Numbered from the stretch's first letter, positions 41,265-50,724 are shown. The stretch is DNA of 57,500 bases from Prevotella denticola (GCF_900454835.1 NZ_UGTM01000001.1:1-57500); one strand, 5' to 3'. Numbers and translations: made by a program. Notes: a model not told the origin generated them from the letters alone.

Positions 41265-42878
41265 ATGGCAAAGTTTGACAAGAGCGTACTTGAGAAGTAC
41301 GGAATTACAGGTACAACAGAAGTACTCTACAATCCTTCTTACGAGGTATTGTTCAACGAGGAGACAAAAGAGGGCCTTGAGGGCTTCGAGGTAGGTCAGG
41401 AAACAGAACTCGGTGCAATCAACGTAAAGACCGGTATCTATACTGGCCGTTCTCCTAAAGATAAGTTCATCGTTGATGACGAGACTTCTCACGACACAGT
41501 ATGGTGGGATTCTGAGGAATACCACAACGATAATCACCGTGCAACCAAAGAGGCATGGGCAGCCGTAAAGGATATCGCAAAGAAGGAGCTTTCAAACAAG
41601 CGTCTTTTCGTTGTTGACGGTTTCTGCGGAACACACAAGGATACACGTATGAAGATCCGTTTCATCGTGGAGGTTGCATGGCAGGCTCACTTTGTTACAA
41701 ATATGTTTATCCGTCCGAAGAGCGAGGCTGACTTCGACCAGGAGCCTGACTTCATTGTTTACAACGCTTCGAAGGCTAAGGTTGAGAACTGGAAAGAACT
41801 CGGTCTGCACTCAGAGACGGCTGTTGTCTTCAACGTTACTTCCAAGGAGCAGGTCATCATCAACACCTGGTACGGCGGTGAGATGAAGAAGGGTATGTTC
41901 TCTATGATGAACTACTTCCTCCCGTTGAAGGGCATAGCTGCTATGCACTGTTCTGCAAATACCGATATGAAGGGTGAGAACACTGCTATCTTCTTCGGTC
42001 TTTCCGGTACAGGCAAGACGACTCTTTCTACCGATCCGAAGCGTAAGCTCATCGGTGACGACGAGCACGGATGGGACGACAAGGGTGTCTTCAACTTCGA
42101 AGGCGGCTGCTATGCGAAGGTCATCAACCTCGACAAGGAATCGGAGCCAGACATCTACGGTGCCATTACACGTGACGCACTGCTCGAGAACGTAACGGTT
42201 GACAAGAACGGAAAGATCGACTTCGCTGACAAGAGCGTAACCGAGAACACACGTGTTTCTTACCCGATCTACCACATCAAGAACATCCAGCGTCCGGAGT
42301 CACAGGGTCCGGCTGCAAAGCAGGTTATCTTCCTGTCAGCTGACGCATTCGGCGTATTGCCTCCTGTATCTATCCTGAGCGCAGAGCAGACCAAGTATTA
42401 CTTCCTCTCCGGCTTCACAGCCAAGCTGGCTGGTACAGAGCGCGGCATTACCGAGCCTACACCGACATTCTCCGCTTGCTTCGGCCAGGCATTCCTCGAG
42501 CTTCACCCGACAAAGTATGCTGAGGAACTGGTTAAGAAGATGCAGAAGAGCGGTGCCAAGGCTTACCTCGTAAACACCGGTTGGAACGGTACCGGCAAGC
42601 GTATCTCTATCCGCGATACACGTGGTATCATCGACGCTATCCTGAATCACTCCATCGATGCTGCTCCGACAAAGCAGATTCCTTACTTCAACTTCACTGT
42701 TCCTACGAAGCTCGAGGGTGTTGCTACCGAGATTCTCGATCCACGCGACACTTACAAGGATGCAGCCCAGTGGGATGAGAAGGCCAAGGATCTTGCTGCC
42801 CGCTTTATCAAGAACTTCAAGAAGTATGAGAACAACGAAGCCGGCAAGGCTCTCGTTGCAGCTGGCCCGCAGCTCTAA
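41265..42878 (+). CDS. pckA: Phosphoenolpyruvate carboxykinase (ATP)
   Basis: PckA interconverts oxaloacetate and PEP; in fermenting Bacteroidota it runs toward oxaloacetate, saving energy on the way to succinate. The 537-residue protein has the kinase-1a P-loop GLSGTGKTT (about 246-254), the metal-binding region [27 protein letters not shown] and the adenine-binding [12 protein letters not shown]. Codon choice differs from its neighbours (more T- and A-ending codons), which probably reflects high expression. A transcription terminator follows at 42940-42970. Confidence 0.97.
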   Translation: MAKFDKSVLEKYGITGTTEVLYNPSYEVLFNEETKEGLEGFEVGQETELGAINVKTGIYTGRSPKDKFIVDDETSHDTVWWDSEEYHNDNHRATKEAWAAVKDIAKKELSNKRLFVVDGFCGTHKDTRMKIRFIVEVAWQAHFVTNMFIRPKSEADFDQEPDFIVYNASKAKVENWKELGLHSETAVVFNVTSKEQVIINTWYGGEMKKGMFSMMNYFLPLKGIAAMHCSANTDMKGENTAIFFGLSGTGKTTLSTDPKRKLIGDDEHGWDDKGVFNFEGGCYAKVINLDKESEPDIYGAITRDALLENVTVDKNGKIDFADKSVTENTRVSYPIYHIKNIQRPESQGPAAKQVIFLSADAFGVLPPVSILSAEQTKYYFLSGFTAKLAGTERGITEPTPTFSACFGQAFLELHPTKYAEELVKKMQKSGAKAYLVNTGWNGTGKRISIRDTRGIIDAILNHSIDAAPTKQIPYFNFTVPTKLEGVATEILDPRDTYKDAAQWDEKAKDLAARFIKNFKKYENNEAGKALVAAGPQL

Positions 42879-42885
42879 GTCTTCT

Positions 42886-42926
42886 GGTTACATTTTCAGT
42901 AATCACGGTTACATTTTCAGTAATCA
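42886..42926 (+). repeat. Two 20-21-bp tandem units after pckA
   Basis: GGTTACATTTTCAGTAATCA is repeated at 42886 and 42907, exactly except for one spacer base. It begins seven bases after the pckA stop, before the terminator. Each unit can fold weakly (GGTTAC/GTAATC). Confidence 0.85.
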
Positions 42927-42939
42927 GATATAAAGTACG

Positions 42940-42974
42940 AAGTCCTGTCCATATCATGTGGGCAGGACTTTGTG
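42940..42974 (+). terminator. Intrinsic terminator of pckA
   Basis: AAGTCCTGTCC (42940-42950) pairs with GGGCAGGACTT (42960-42970), 11 bp with one G-T pair, followed by TGTGTTTG. Confidence 0.8.
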
Positions 42975-43060
42975 TTTGCAAGGAAGTCCTGTGTCAAATC
43001 AATGTTCTCGGCTGTCGGGAAGCGGGTGCAGGTCCTTACTTCGGTTATTTGACATCATTT

Positions 43061-43100
43061 CTATTGCAGGTATGAGGCCTCTATTGCAGGTATGAGACCT
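43061..43100. repeat. Two exact-period 20-bp tandem units
   Basis: CTATTGCAGGTATGAGGCCT (43061-43080) is followed at once by CTATTGCAGGTATGAGACCT (43081-43100), one mismatch. It lies between pckA and the convergent receptor gene. Nothing else is seen in 42975-43216. Confidence 0.85.
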
Positions 43101-43216
43101 CCGCAAAAGTCTTGTTACATCCGAAAACCACTGTTGATAACCGATGGTTTATGGTTATGATCTCGACATTTTAATGGAGTTCTGCAGAGGTCTCGGTTGT
43201 TCTGCGAACTTGTTTT

Positions 43217-45391
43217 TCATTTCTTCACACCACCCACCAGATCGTCATTCTGAATACTTCGTTCCGTCTTTTTCACACTTGCCTTCAGTTTGCCGAAGCT
43301 CCATGAAGCACGGATACCGAAAAATCTCGTCTTGTCCCAGGAGAGGTTATAGCCGGTGTAATCTCCATGTACGGTTCGATACCTGTATTTTTCACGGGTG
43401 GTGAAGGGCATATTGGCGTAGACTGCCACTGACAGGCGGTCGTTGAGGAAGCTGCGGTTGATCGTGAATCTGTAGTTATGCCATCTTGCCTCATAGGCGT
43501 AAGGGTCATGGATGGGGCGACCGCATTGCAGGGCAAGGCTGGTGTCGAAGTGCAGTTTCCAGGGGAGTTTCTGTCCATAGTCCAGAAAGACGGAGCCTGA
43601 CCACCCCTTGTTCTCCACTTCGGGGGCAGGCACTGCAATCCTTGCATACTTTGCGGAAGCGTTCAGACTCAGCGTTGTCCCTCTGAAAGGCTGCCACCGG
43701 GTGTATGTCAAAAGACCGGCTTCCCTACGTTTCTGTACATTTCCGTAGGTCGACACGATTGTCCGCCCTTCGACGTAACGGATGTCTGTAATACCGTTGT
43801 TGGTGAAGTCGTAATACGGAGTCAGGTTCATTGTCAGCTTCCGGGCATTCAGCATGTAGCTGATCTGCAGCTTCTGGTTGCGGCTGCTCCCCAGGCTGGC
43901 ATTTCCATACTGACGGGTGTTCGGCGAACTGATGACGGCGGGATTGAGGTAAGTGATGCCCGGACGGTTGATGCTGGTGCTGTAGCTGATTTTCATCGAC
44001 TGGGTATCTGTCATCTTGTATTGCAGACTCATCGAAGGCACCCAGTCGTTGAGACGGGCATGGAAACTGTTGTTGCTTCCATCGGGATATTCCCCTTTCA
44101 TGTAGCTGTATTCGTATCTCAGACCGGTGCGTGCCGACCATTTACCCGCTGTGACAAGGTAGGAAAGATAGGCTGCGGCCACCTGTGTACCGTGTTTGAA
44201 GTGGGTGTCAACGTCGGTTGCCGTACCGGTGTAATCTATGAAGGTAAGGCTGTTGTTGTGACGGAGGATGTATTTCAGGCCGCTTTCCAGCTTGTGGTGT
44301 TTCCCGAATGGACGTATATAGTCAACCTGGAATGTGTGCTCGCTGAAGTGTTCACGGCTGTTGAGATCGTACCCGGTATAGGAAACGGGCATATTCACAG
44401 CATTGCTGTATTCCTCTCGGCTGGTGTTATGCCGTCGTGTGGCAGCCAGCATATAGGACAAGGTCAGTATTTCTCCGTCAAGATGTGTCTTGTGCTGATA
44501 GTCGAGGCGTCCGCCGAAATTCAGGTAAGCGTATTCTGGCGTATAAGATCTGCGGTCGTATTGATAGATAAGACTGCCGTCTTTGTCCCGGCGTTCGTGT
44601 GTCCCATGGGCATTGTTGTCCATCGCATATCCGAATCCGGATGCAGACGCGCTCAGGAGGTTGAGCGAGTCAATTTCGTAACTGGCACTGATGTCGCCGA
44701 TGTGTATATTGTATTTTGTCGAGCTGTTCTGGCTGGCAAACGACCGTTCACCGCTCTCTATGTAGTGATAGGCCGCCTCCGAGCCGCCCTCGCTCTGCTT
44801 TGCGCTCTGATAGTATTCATTGTAGCTGACGGTAGTCGTGATCTTCCCTGTTTTCGTGGTCAGGTAAGCCCCCGCACCCATTGACCCCCATGTATTGGCA
44901 GAAAGGTTCACGTTGCCCGACACCCCTTGCAGTCTTGTGTCGTTTGTCATGACGATGTTGAGGATAGCTGTCGTCCCTTCAGCATCATATCTGGCACCGG
45001 GATCGGTGATAACCTCGATTTTCTTGATGGTGGAGGCAGGGATTGCCTTTAGAATCTCCTTGAGGTTCTGCCCTGAGAAACCAGGGTCGGGATGTCCGTT
45101 CTTGTACACCTTGAAGCTGGAAGAGCCCTGTACCTTGATGTTCTCCTGTCCGTCAACAGACACGAACGGAATCTGTTTGAGTATCTCCAGAGTGGATTTT
45201 GTCTTCGCTGTCTCGTCATGCTGGACATCGTAGGTCAGCTTGTCGATATCGTTCCTGACCAGTTGCCGGCGGCGGGTCACGACTACTTCGTCCATTTTCT
45301 GTGTCCTGACGGAGTCTGTGCGGTTCGTGTTCTGTGCCGTCAGGGCTGTCGCTGAAAGGCAGGCAGCAAGGATCAACAGTTTCTTTCGCAT
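43217..45391 (-). CDS. TonB-dependent outer-membrane receptor, beta-barrel family 3
   Basis: This 724-residue protein has a Sec signal (MRKKLLILAACLSATALTAQ), a very short linker with the TonB-box-like MDEVVVTRRR (about 32-41), a plug domain (about 45-150, with LEILKQIPFVSVDGQENIKVQG and IEVITDPGARYDAEG) and a long barrel ending in FGIRASWSFG. The C-terminal tail past the last strand is about 25 residues. Unlike the receptor at 26977, it has no STN and no carboxypeptidase-like domain, so it is a transporter and not a transducer. No SusD partner is present; the ligand is unknown. Start ATG at 45391 follows a promoter at 45427-45458. Confidence 0.88.
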   Translation of the reverse strand: MRKKLLILAACLSATALTAQNTNRTDSVRTQKMDEVVVTRRRQLVRNDIDKLTYDVQHDETAKTKSTLEILKQIPFVSVDGQENIKVQGSSSFKVYKNGHPDPGFSGQNLKEILKAIPASTIKKIEVITDPGARYDAEGTTAILNIVMTNDTRLQGVSGNVNLSANTWGSMGAGAYLTTKTGKITTTVSYNEYYQSAKQSEGGSEAAYHYIESGERSFASQNSSTKYNIHIGDISASYEIDSLNLLSASASGFGYAMDNNAHGTHERRDKDGSLIYQYDRRSYTPEYAYLNFGGRLDYQHKTHLDGEILTLSYMLAATRRHNTSREEYSNAVNMPVSYTGYDLNSREHFSEHTFQVDYIRPFGKHHKLESGLKYILRHNNSLTFIDYTGTATDVDTHFKHGTQVAAAYLSYLVTAGKWSARTGLRYEYSYMKGEYPDGSNNSFHARLNDWVPSMSLQYKMTDTQSMKISYSTSINRPGITYLNPAVISSPNTRQYGNASLGSSRNQKLQISYMLNARKLTMNLTPYYDFTNNGITDIRYVEGRTIVSTYGNVQKRREAGLLTYTRWQPFRGTTLSLNASAKYARIAVPAPEVENKGWSGSVFLDYGQKLPWKLHFDTSLALQCGRPIHDPYAYEARWHNYRFTINRSFLNDRLSVAVYANMPFTTREKYRYRTVHGDYTGYNLSWDKTRFFGIRASWSFGKLKASVKKTERSIQNDDLVGGVKK

Positions 45392-45426
45392 GGTAAATCG
45401 TACTTTATCATTAGTAGTATAGGCTG

Positions 45427-45458
45427 CAAAGTTAGCTTTTTTCCCCATGAAAAGCAAC
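45427..45458 (-). promoter_or_regulatory. Promoter of the second TonB-dependent receptor
   Basis: On the minus strand GTTG (45455-45458), a 20-bp spacer and TAACTTTG (45427-45434). The predicted start is near 45420, after the alternative ATG at 45457, so that longer start is excluded. Confidence 0.7.
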
Positions 45459-45584
45459 TTTCCTGCAATAAATCTCCATAGGTTTGTATGAAAATGGAAG
45501 AATGGGAGTGTCCCCCCATTGTTCTTTGGAAAAGCCCCCTTTCATCAAGAAAGTTACGTTAGTTTCCGGCAGTACAACTCTTCT

Positions 45585-45710
45585 TTCACTGCAGCTTGCT
45601 CCCATCCCGGCAGCATATTGTAAGCGTGCGAGCCCTCAGCACGCCTGGTGTCCACTGACAACACAATATGTGATGACCCTCGGCACATCGGCAGGAGGTG
45701 GCAAAACACA
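45585..45710 (-). repeat. Dispersed intergenic element, copy D (inverted)
   Basis: Read on the minus strand it contains CTGCCGATGTGCCGAGGG, TGGACACCAGGCGTGCTGAGGG, TCGCACGCTTACAATATGC and TGCCGGGATGGGAGCAAGC. These follow the same order as copy C (39210-39310). It abuts the broken end of the second toxin-like gene, so it may mark the deletion or insertion that cut that gene. Confidence 0.75.
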
Positions 45711-45736
45711 GCCGCAACAGCTCCACCTGCTGCCCC

Positions 45737-46098
45737 TCAAAACCTCCAAGCAAAGCATTTGCACCATTGCCAGTAAGCCCTTGTCATCAACACTGCTGTA
45801 GCTCCCATTGCAGCTAAGATTATAGGGATGGCAGTACCCGCCGTTATTACAACCAATTTCACGTCTAAAGCTCCAAGTGCAAGACCTGTAAGCAATTCTG
45901 CAAGTCCAGAGAAGAAAGATTGTTTGATACGACATTGTAACGAGCAACTCAACTTCTTGTCACAAGTATTCAGCAAAGGCTTTTTTCCTTGCCATACAAG
46001 ACCGTAGCATCACGTGTCAAGCCTAATTGTGCTGGAACTCCTCCTGTCATCTCTGTACAGATAACATCTGTGCCAGCAGGTATATATGATTGTGCCAT
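45737..46098 (-). pseudogene. Broken second PAAR-like toxin gene
   Basis: From the ATG at 46098 the translation MAQSYIPAGTDVICTEM is identical in its first 17 residues to the intact gene at 47444-48649. A run of six T (plus strand 45981-45986; six A in the coding strand) then shifts the frame. Adding one A restores YGKEKK-PLLNTCDKKL, matching the paralogue. After that, similarity runs through the QCRIK and LLTGLALGA segment to about 45800 and is lost near copy D of the dispersed element. The gene therefore has a frameshift and lacks its 3-prime two-thirds. Confidence 0.85.
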
Positions 46099-46152
46099 AG
46101 TTGTTGCTTATAGAAAGACTGGATATATTCAGAAGAATAGGTTTATCAAGAA

Positions 46153-46764
46153 TTACTCTTTATTCTTGAATCGTCTTTTAAACTCACTTTTGGGCATCTT
46201 GTATTTCAAATAACGTATGACATTCTTACGATAGAAGCTGTCCATATATGCCTTATCATAATCTCTGTCATTGTCTCTAATGGATTCATAAACTCCTACC
46301 ACCTTTAGAACAGGAACAGGATTATCCTTAGTTCCATATTCAGGGTTAATCATATCATCCTTATTTACTGTCAAATACACTTCCTTATTGTCATAACCAT
46401 AAACCTTAGGAAAATCAAAATACATTATGCTAAAATACTTCTTATACTCAGGGCTATAGAAAGGGATGTAACGTGCCTCAGGATTAGCAAAATAATTACC
46501 ATCCATCTTCACCATAAAAGTCTCTAATGTTTTTGTTTCTGGCTCAAGATTAGATAAATACAATTTAGAGTCATAATCAGACATATAAACTTTAATGCGC
46601 ATTGAATTTTTAATATAGTTCTCAGCATAAACTTCAACATTATCATTATACTTACATGGAAAATACAATTTGTTGATGAGAAAATATATCAAAGGGACAA
46701 CCAATACCCCCCCTATAATCTGCCCAAAAGTAACCATTGGAATATATTTGAAGATATTTCTCAT
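46153..46764 (-). CDS. Membrane-anchored candidate immunity protein, copy 2
   Basis: This 203-residue protein has an N-terminal membrane helix (about residues 10-32, after MRNIFKYIPMVTFGQ) and an otherwise polar domain. It is a paralogue of the protein at 46833: the last 35 or so residues (from KAYMDSFYR to FKRRFKNKE) are nearly identical, while the middle differs widely. Conserved ends with a variable middle suit an immunity protein matched to a changing toxin. It lies between copy 1 and the broken toxin gene, 55 bp before that gene. Confidence 0.65.
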   Translation of the reverse strand: MRNIFKYIPMVTFGQIIGGVLVVPLIYFLINKLYFPCKYNDNVEVYAENYIKNSMRIKVYMSDYDSKLYLSNLEPETKTLETFMVKMDGNYFANPEARYIPFYSPEYKKYFSIMYFDFPKVYGYDNKEVYLTVNKDDMINPEYGTKDNPVPVLKVVGVYESIRDNDRDYDKAYMDSFYRKNVIRYLKYKMPKSEFKRRFKNKE

Positions 46765-46832
46765 AACTAATGTGCTTGGATTTTCATTCTCCCCTAATTG
46801 CTGATACGATTCCTACTCCTTGCAGTACAAAC

Positions 46833-47447
46833 TTATTCTTTATTCTTAAATCGTCTTTTAAACTCACTTTTGGGCATCTTATATTTCAAATAACGTATAA
46901 CATTCTCACGATAGAAACTATCCATATATGCCTTATCATAATCTTGGTCGTTGTCTCGGATAGATTCATCTACGCCAATATCCTTCAATACTGGCACTGG
47001 GTTCTCCTTTGTTCCATACGCTGGATTGTTCATATCATCCCTGTTGACAGTCAAGATAACCTTCCTATTATAAGGCCAATGCATAAGATTAGCACCTAAG
47101 AAACACATAATATTGAAATACTTCTTATATTCTACAGAATAAAAAGGTAAAAACAACCCTCTCGGATTACTAAAATAATTGTTATCTATTCTTTCACGAA
47201 ACGTTTCAGATGTAATAACATCTTTATCCACATTCTCTATATAATACTTTGACTTCTCTTCAGGCATTGCAACCTCTATGTCATAAGAATTATTCATATA
47301 CTCTTTGCAATACTGTTCTGCGTCATCGTTATACTTATTTGAATAATAAAATATATTTATCAGAAATAGAAGTAAAGGAAATACTATAACAGTTCCTATA
47401 ATTTGTCCTAATGTCACCATAGGGAAATACTTGAATATATTTTTCAT
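46833..47447 (-). CDS. Membrane-anchored candidate immunity protein, copy 1
   Basis: This 204-residue protein has one N-terminal membrane helix (about residues 10-32, after MKNIFKYFPMVTLGQ). Its ATG overlaps the stop of the PAAR-like toxin gene as ATGA, so the two are translated together. This gene order (large toxin, then small overlapping gene) and the membrane anchor support an immunity role against a toxin acting at the membrane or in the periplasm. No known immunity family is recognised. A+T-rich. Confidence 0.7.
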   Translation of the reverse strand: MKNIFKYFPMVTLGQIIGTVIVFPLLLFLINIFYYSNKYNDDAEQYCKEYMNNSYDIEVAMPEEKSKYYIENVDKDVITSETFRERIDNNYFSNPRGLFLPFYSVEYKKYFNIMCFLGANLMHWPYNRKVILTVNRDDMNNPAYGTKENPVPVLKDIGVDESIRDNDQDYDKAYMDSFYRENVIRYLKYKMPKSEFKRRFKNKE

Positions 47448-48649
47448 GATTTATTCGATTGAACAGTTATTCCTGTTAGATTACTATCTTGAGATTTAAT
47501 AATTTCATCTATCATTTTAGCATATAGAGTATTCTCGTTTTCATTTATAGCTTTTTCTATGCTATTACTTATAACAGCCGCAACAACACCCACTCCAAGC
47601 TTCTGCAAATTGGTTTTGTCTTTAAGACCTTTAATACTTTCACTTACCATTCCTTTTCCAACATTTTTAGCTGTTCTTCCTGCAAAGACCCTCCAGAAAG
47701 CTCTGGAAACATTGTTACCTTGAGAAACTTCTTCTGCTCCCCAACGTCCAAGAGTTTTGAGAACTTCACCATTACTTCCAATAACACCTACTGAAGCTTC
47801 TCCTGCTGTAAGAACACCGCTTACCCCAGCGTCACGTCCCATTTCTGGTTTCAAGATGCTACCATCTGCTTCCAACTCAGCATTCTCTCCTTTTAAGACT
47901 TTATGAGCATACTCCTGCTGATTCTTCATATTCTGATTACGGTAGTTATCATCTGCACCCGAAACATAATCATACACCGCCAATCCCGAACTGATGATGA
48001 GTCCAGCTACATCCCAGCCTCCTGATGCCTTAAAGGCATTAGCAACTGACCCTATAAAACCTTGTGAAAGATTGGAATAGTAATTCAACTCTAATATCTT
48101 CTTATTACTATCGCTAATCTTCTTTGAAAGTTCAAGAGCTTTTTCATGACTCATCACCAAAGAGACAACCCCTCCTTTCTGACAGGTAAGGAAAGAACGT
48201 TCCAATATAGCATTTGCCTTCTCTATATAAACTTTACGATGAAACAACTCCCACGTCCCTCCTTTTGTACTATCACATTCATGCGGAGCCTGTCTACTTT
48301 CATGCGCCTTATCCCCATAAAAGATAGCAGCTCCCCCTAAGGCACCAGTAGTAAGTACAGCTGCTGCAACAACAGCTGTACCAGCACCACAAGTTAAAAC
48401 AGTAAGTGCAACAACTGCTGCACCCAATGCCAAGCCAGTAAGCAAACTACTAAGCCCCTCGTAATACGAAACTTTGATGCGACACTGCAATTGGCAAGTT
48501 AATTTCTTGTCGCAAGTGTTGAGTAATGCTTTCTTTTCATTGCCATACAAAACCTTAGCTTTTCTTTCCGTCACAATTTGGCTGGGTAATGTAGACATCA
48601 TCTCCGTACAGATAACATCTGTGCCAGCAGGTATATATGATTGTGCCAT
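47444..48649 (-). CDS. PAAR-like (DUF4280-type) polymorphic toxin candidate
   Basis: This 401-residue protein has a cysteine-containing N-terminal part: DVICTEM, NTCDKKLTCQLQC (about 45-57), a hydrophobic stretch (about 65-105), HECDSTKGGTW (about 121-131) and LTCQKGG (about 153-159). This layout resembles PAAR-like DUF4280 spike domains of Bacteroidota type VI systems. The C-terminal part (about 205-401) has glycine-rich hydrophobic stretches (GLIISSGLAVYDYV, GVGVVAAVISNSI) and no known toxin motif; membrane damage is a guess. No T6SS structural genes are in the window. It is followed by an overlapping immunity candidate and preceded by a 305-residue partner gene. Confidence 0.65.
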   Translation of the reverse strand: MAQSYIPAGTDVICTEMMSTLPSQIVTERKAKVLYGNEKKALLNTCDKKLTCQLQCRIKVSYYEGLSSLLTGLALGAAVVALTVLTCGAGTAVVAAAVLTTGALGGAAIFYGDKAHESRQAPHECDSTKGGTWELFHRKVYIEKANAILERSFLTCQKGGVVSLVMSHEKALELSKKISDSNKKILELNYYSNLSQGFIGSVANAFKASGGWDVAGLIISSGLAVYDYVSGADDNYRNQNMKNQQEYAHKVLKGENAELEADGSILKPEMGRDAGVSGVLTAGEASVGVIGSNGEVLKTLGRWGAEEVSQGNNVSRAFWRVFAGRTAKNVGKGMVSESIKGLKDKTNLQKLGVGVVAAVISNSIEKAINENENTLYAKMIDEIIKSQDSNLTGITVQSNKS

Positions 48650-48651
48650 AG

Positions 48652-49569
48652 TTATTTCAGTCTGTGAATACGATAAGTTACCAATATCTCAATATTATTC
48701 TTTACTTCCTCTATGATATTCACCTTTATTTCTTGAGGTAGTCCGTCATCTGCAAGGAGGATATCATGATAGAACTCATAATTATACTGCGTAAAGCTAT
48801 ACTTGATAATTGGCTGATAGCGTTCTTTATAGGTCTTCATGATGCCATACTCATTGACAAACTTTGTACGTTGATCATCAGCAGAGATATAGCGTGATAT
48901 CTTTTTCAGTCCCGTCTCTTCATCAGTGCTTAACTCTTGCGTAAGAGAAGTCTTAATCGGTATCTGGTCAAAGAGGAAAGAATAGAAGGTTTGCTCGAAC
49001 TTCTCATCTTCCAGCTTTCTCCCTAAAAGATACTTATCAAAGAAAACATCATAAAACAACTTACTTGAGAGTTCTTTTCTGAAAGTCGGTTCATCAATAA
49101 ATTGCTTGTCGATAAGGTCAGTAAACTTCTCTACCTGCTTACCTTCATCAGAACCCCGTCCCATTGTAGAATTGATAGTATAGAACATATCAGCACGATA
49201 TTCCTCCCAGCGTTTCTTGATTTCTTCAAAGTTCACCACCCTGTTAATCTTACCAGTCATCGTGTCAACCGTAACTTCTGCACGACACTTGATACTATCA
49301 ATCTTATCCAATAACTCCAGAGCCGCCATCATATTTTCTGGTCGTATCTTGACAAAACTCTCCGTCACTTCACCTTTAAACCTGTTATTTTTCAGTTTGG
49401 AGTCATACTGCAAAGATATTTCACGCCGTGTATCAGAATGACTTGTTATCATTCCGTCTATACGGTTCAACACTTTTTGTTCACATCTGTACTTGACCGT
49501 CTTATCAAATAATTCAGCCTTCTCGTTTAGATTACGCCATGGGCTACCTTCTTCTCCCCAATCTATCAT
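48652..49569 (-). CDS. Unknown protein upstream of the PAAR-like toxin
   Basis: This is a 305-residue soluble protein with no signal or membrane helix, charged and helical-rich, with many aromatic residues near its C-terminus (KYSFTQYNYEFYHDILL). I do not recognise a family. Its TAA lies 2 bp before the toxin ATG, so it is in the same operon and may be a chaperone or loading adaptor for the toxin. It is the first gene after the island promoter at 49652-49683. Confidence 0.6.
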   Translation of the reverse strand: MIDWGEEGSPWRNLNEKAELFDKTVKYRCEQKVLNRIDGMITSHSDTRREISLQYDSKLKNNRFKGEVTESFVKIRPENMMAALELLDKIDSIKCRAEVTVDTMTGKINRVVNFEEIKKRWEEYRADMFYTINSTMGRGSDEGKQVEKFTDLIDKQFIDEPTFRKELSSKLFYDVFFDKYLLGRKLEDEKFEQTFYSFLFDQIPIKTSLTQELSTDEETGLKKISRYISADDQRTKFVNEYGIMKTYKERYQPIIKYSFTQYNYEFYHDILLADDGLPQEIKVNIIEEVKNNIEILVTYRIHRLK

Positions 49570-49651
49570 ATCGGTTTATATAGAATTAGTAAATATGGTT
49601 ATAGAATTTGTAGGAAAAGAGGAAGATAACTACAATCCTACTTGTCAAATG

Positions 49652-49683
49652 CAAATATACGCAAAAAGCATTAGAATAACAAA
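49652..49683 (-). promoter_or_regulatory. Promoter of the toxin-immunity operon
   Basis: On the minus strand TTTG (49680-49683), a 20-bp spacer and TATATTTG (49652-49659): full consensus. The predicted start near 49645 gives a leader of about 75 nt. Confidence 0.75.
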
Positions 49684-49701
49684 TAAAAAGGCTGACAAAA
49701 G

Positions 49702-50724
49702 TTAGGATCTTCCGAGGTATGGAAGGATAAAGTCGGTTTTAATTATGGAGAAAGTATTTCTACCGGCGGCCCGTGCGCACTCCATGATGGTTTTGCGGAG
49801 ATATACATTTCCGTGGGTGATGCTCCGTGATTTGATCTTCTTGTTGGATTCGTCGTTTCTCGGCTTCAGACCGCTCCATGATGAAAGGTGGGCGGCCGTT
49901 TCGAGCTTGTCCATGTCCGTTCCGATCTCTACGATTAATGATGTGGCTGAACGTTCCTTTATCTCCGGTATGGTCTGTAGCCGCTTCAACTCTTCGGGAA
50001 ACTTCTCTCCGCAAATCTCGAGCCTTTTTTCCCGGTACTTTTCCCTGTGCTTCTCCGCCAGATCCGTTTCTTCACGCAGCTGTGCTATCATGTCTGTCTC
50101 GGCAGGGCTGACCACGCCTTTGAGCGAGGCGAGGATGATGTCTTTGCCGTGATGGCTGACGATGGTGCCCGTGTATGAGCTTCACCAGCTCTTCCAGGTC
50201 GGTGATCTCCTCTGAAATACCTTTCACCACGGCCTTGTAGCTTTTGCCGTCAATATTGGACACATAATTGCTCAGCCGTATGTTGCAACGCTGCGGCACG
50301 GCGTCAATTTTGGAAAGATTCCTTGCGATTTCCCTGTTGAGGTCGAAGATGCGGTCATACAGGCACAGCTGCTGTATGACTTCAGGAGGGACGAAACTGC
50401 CCCGTATGAGTACCTTCCCCGTGCACTCGGCAATCCATCGGGCATCCTTCACATCGCTCTTCCGTCTGGGAAGCTGTCTGATGAAGTAAGGATTGGCAAG
50501 ATTGAGCTTGAAAAGAGGGGAAAGCACGCACCATATAGGAGTCCAGTAGACGCTGGTGCTTTCCATTGACGCCTCTACCACATGGTACCTGAGCATCAGG
50601 TCGCGCATTTCCTCCAGCTGATAAGTTAAAACTCCGAAGCCCTTTCAAAAAGCTCTCCAAATTCTGTCAAAATACAAAGATAAACGCTATCTTTGTGCAC
50701 GTCAAGACCGCATACTGTTTTCAT
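49702..50724 (-). pseudogene. Decayed IS110-family transposase
   Basis: Translation from the ATG at 50724 begins MKTVCGLDVHKDSVYL, the standard IS110 opening. The frame shifts near 50625 (GVLTYQLEEM continues in the next frame), runs through EASMEST and RRKSDVKDARWIAE (DEDD catalytic domain), shifts again near 50160, and ends with the transposase-20 domain (AHLSSWSGLKPRND, LRKTIMECARAAG). At least two frameshifts make it inactive. The element ends and any bridge-RNA region cannot be set by eye. Confidence 0.9.

Noticed and set aside
46770..47099. 109-codon plus-strand frame in the toxin island
   Set aside because: Antisense to immunity candidate 1, which has better context and a paralogue.
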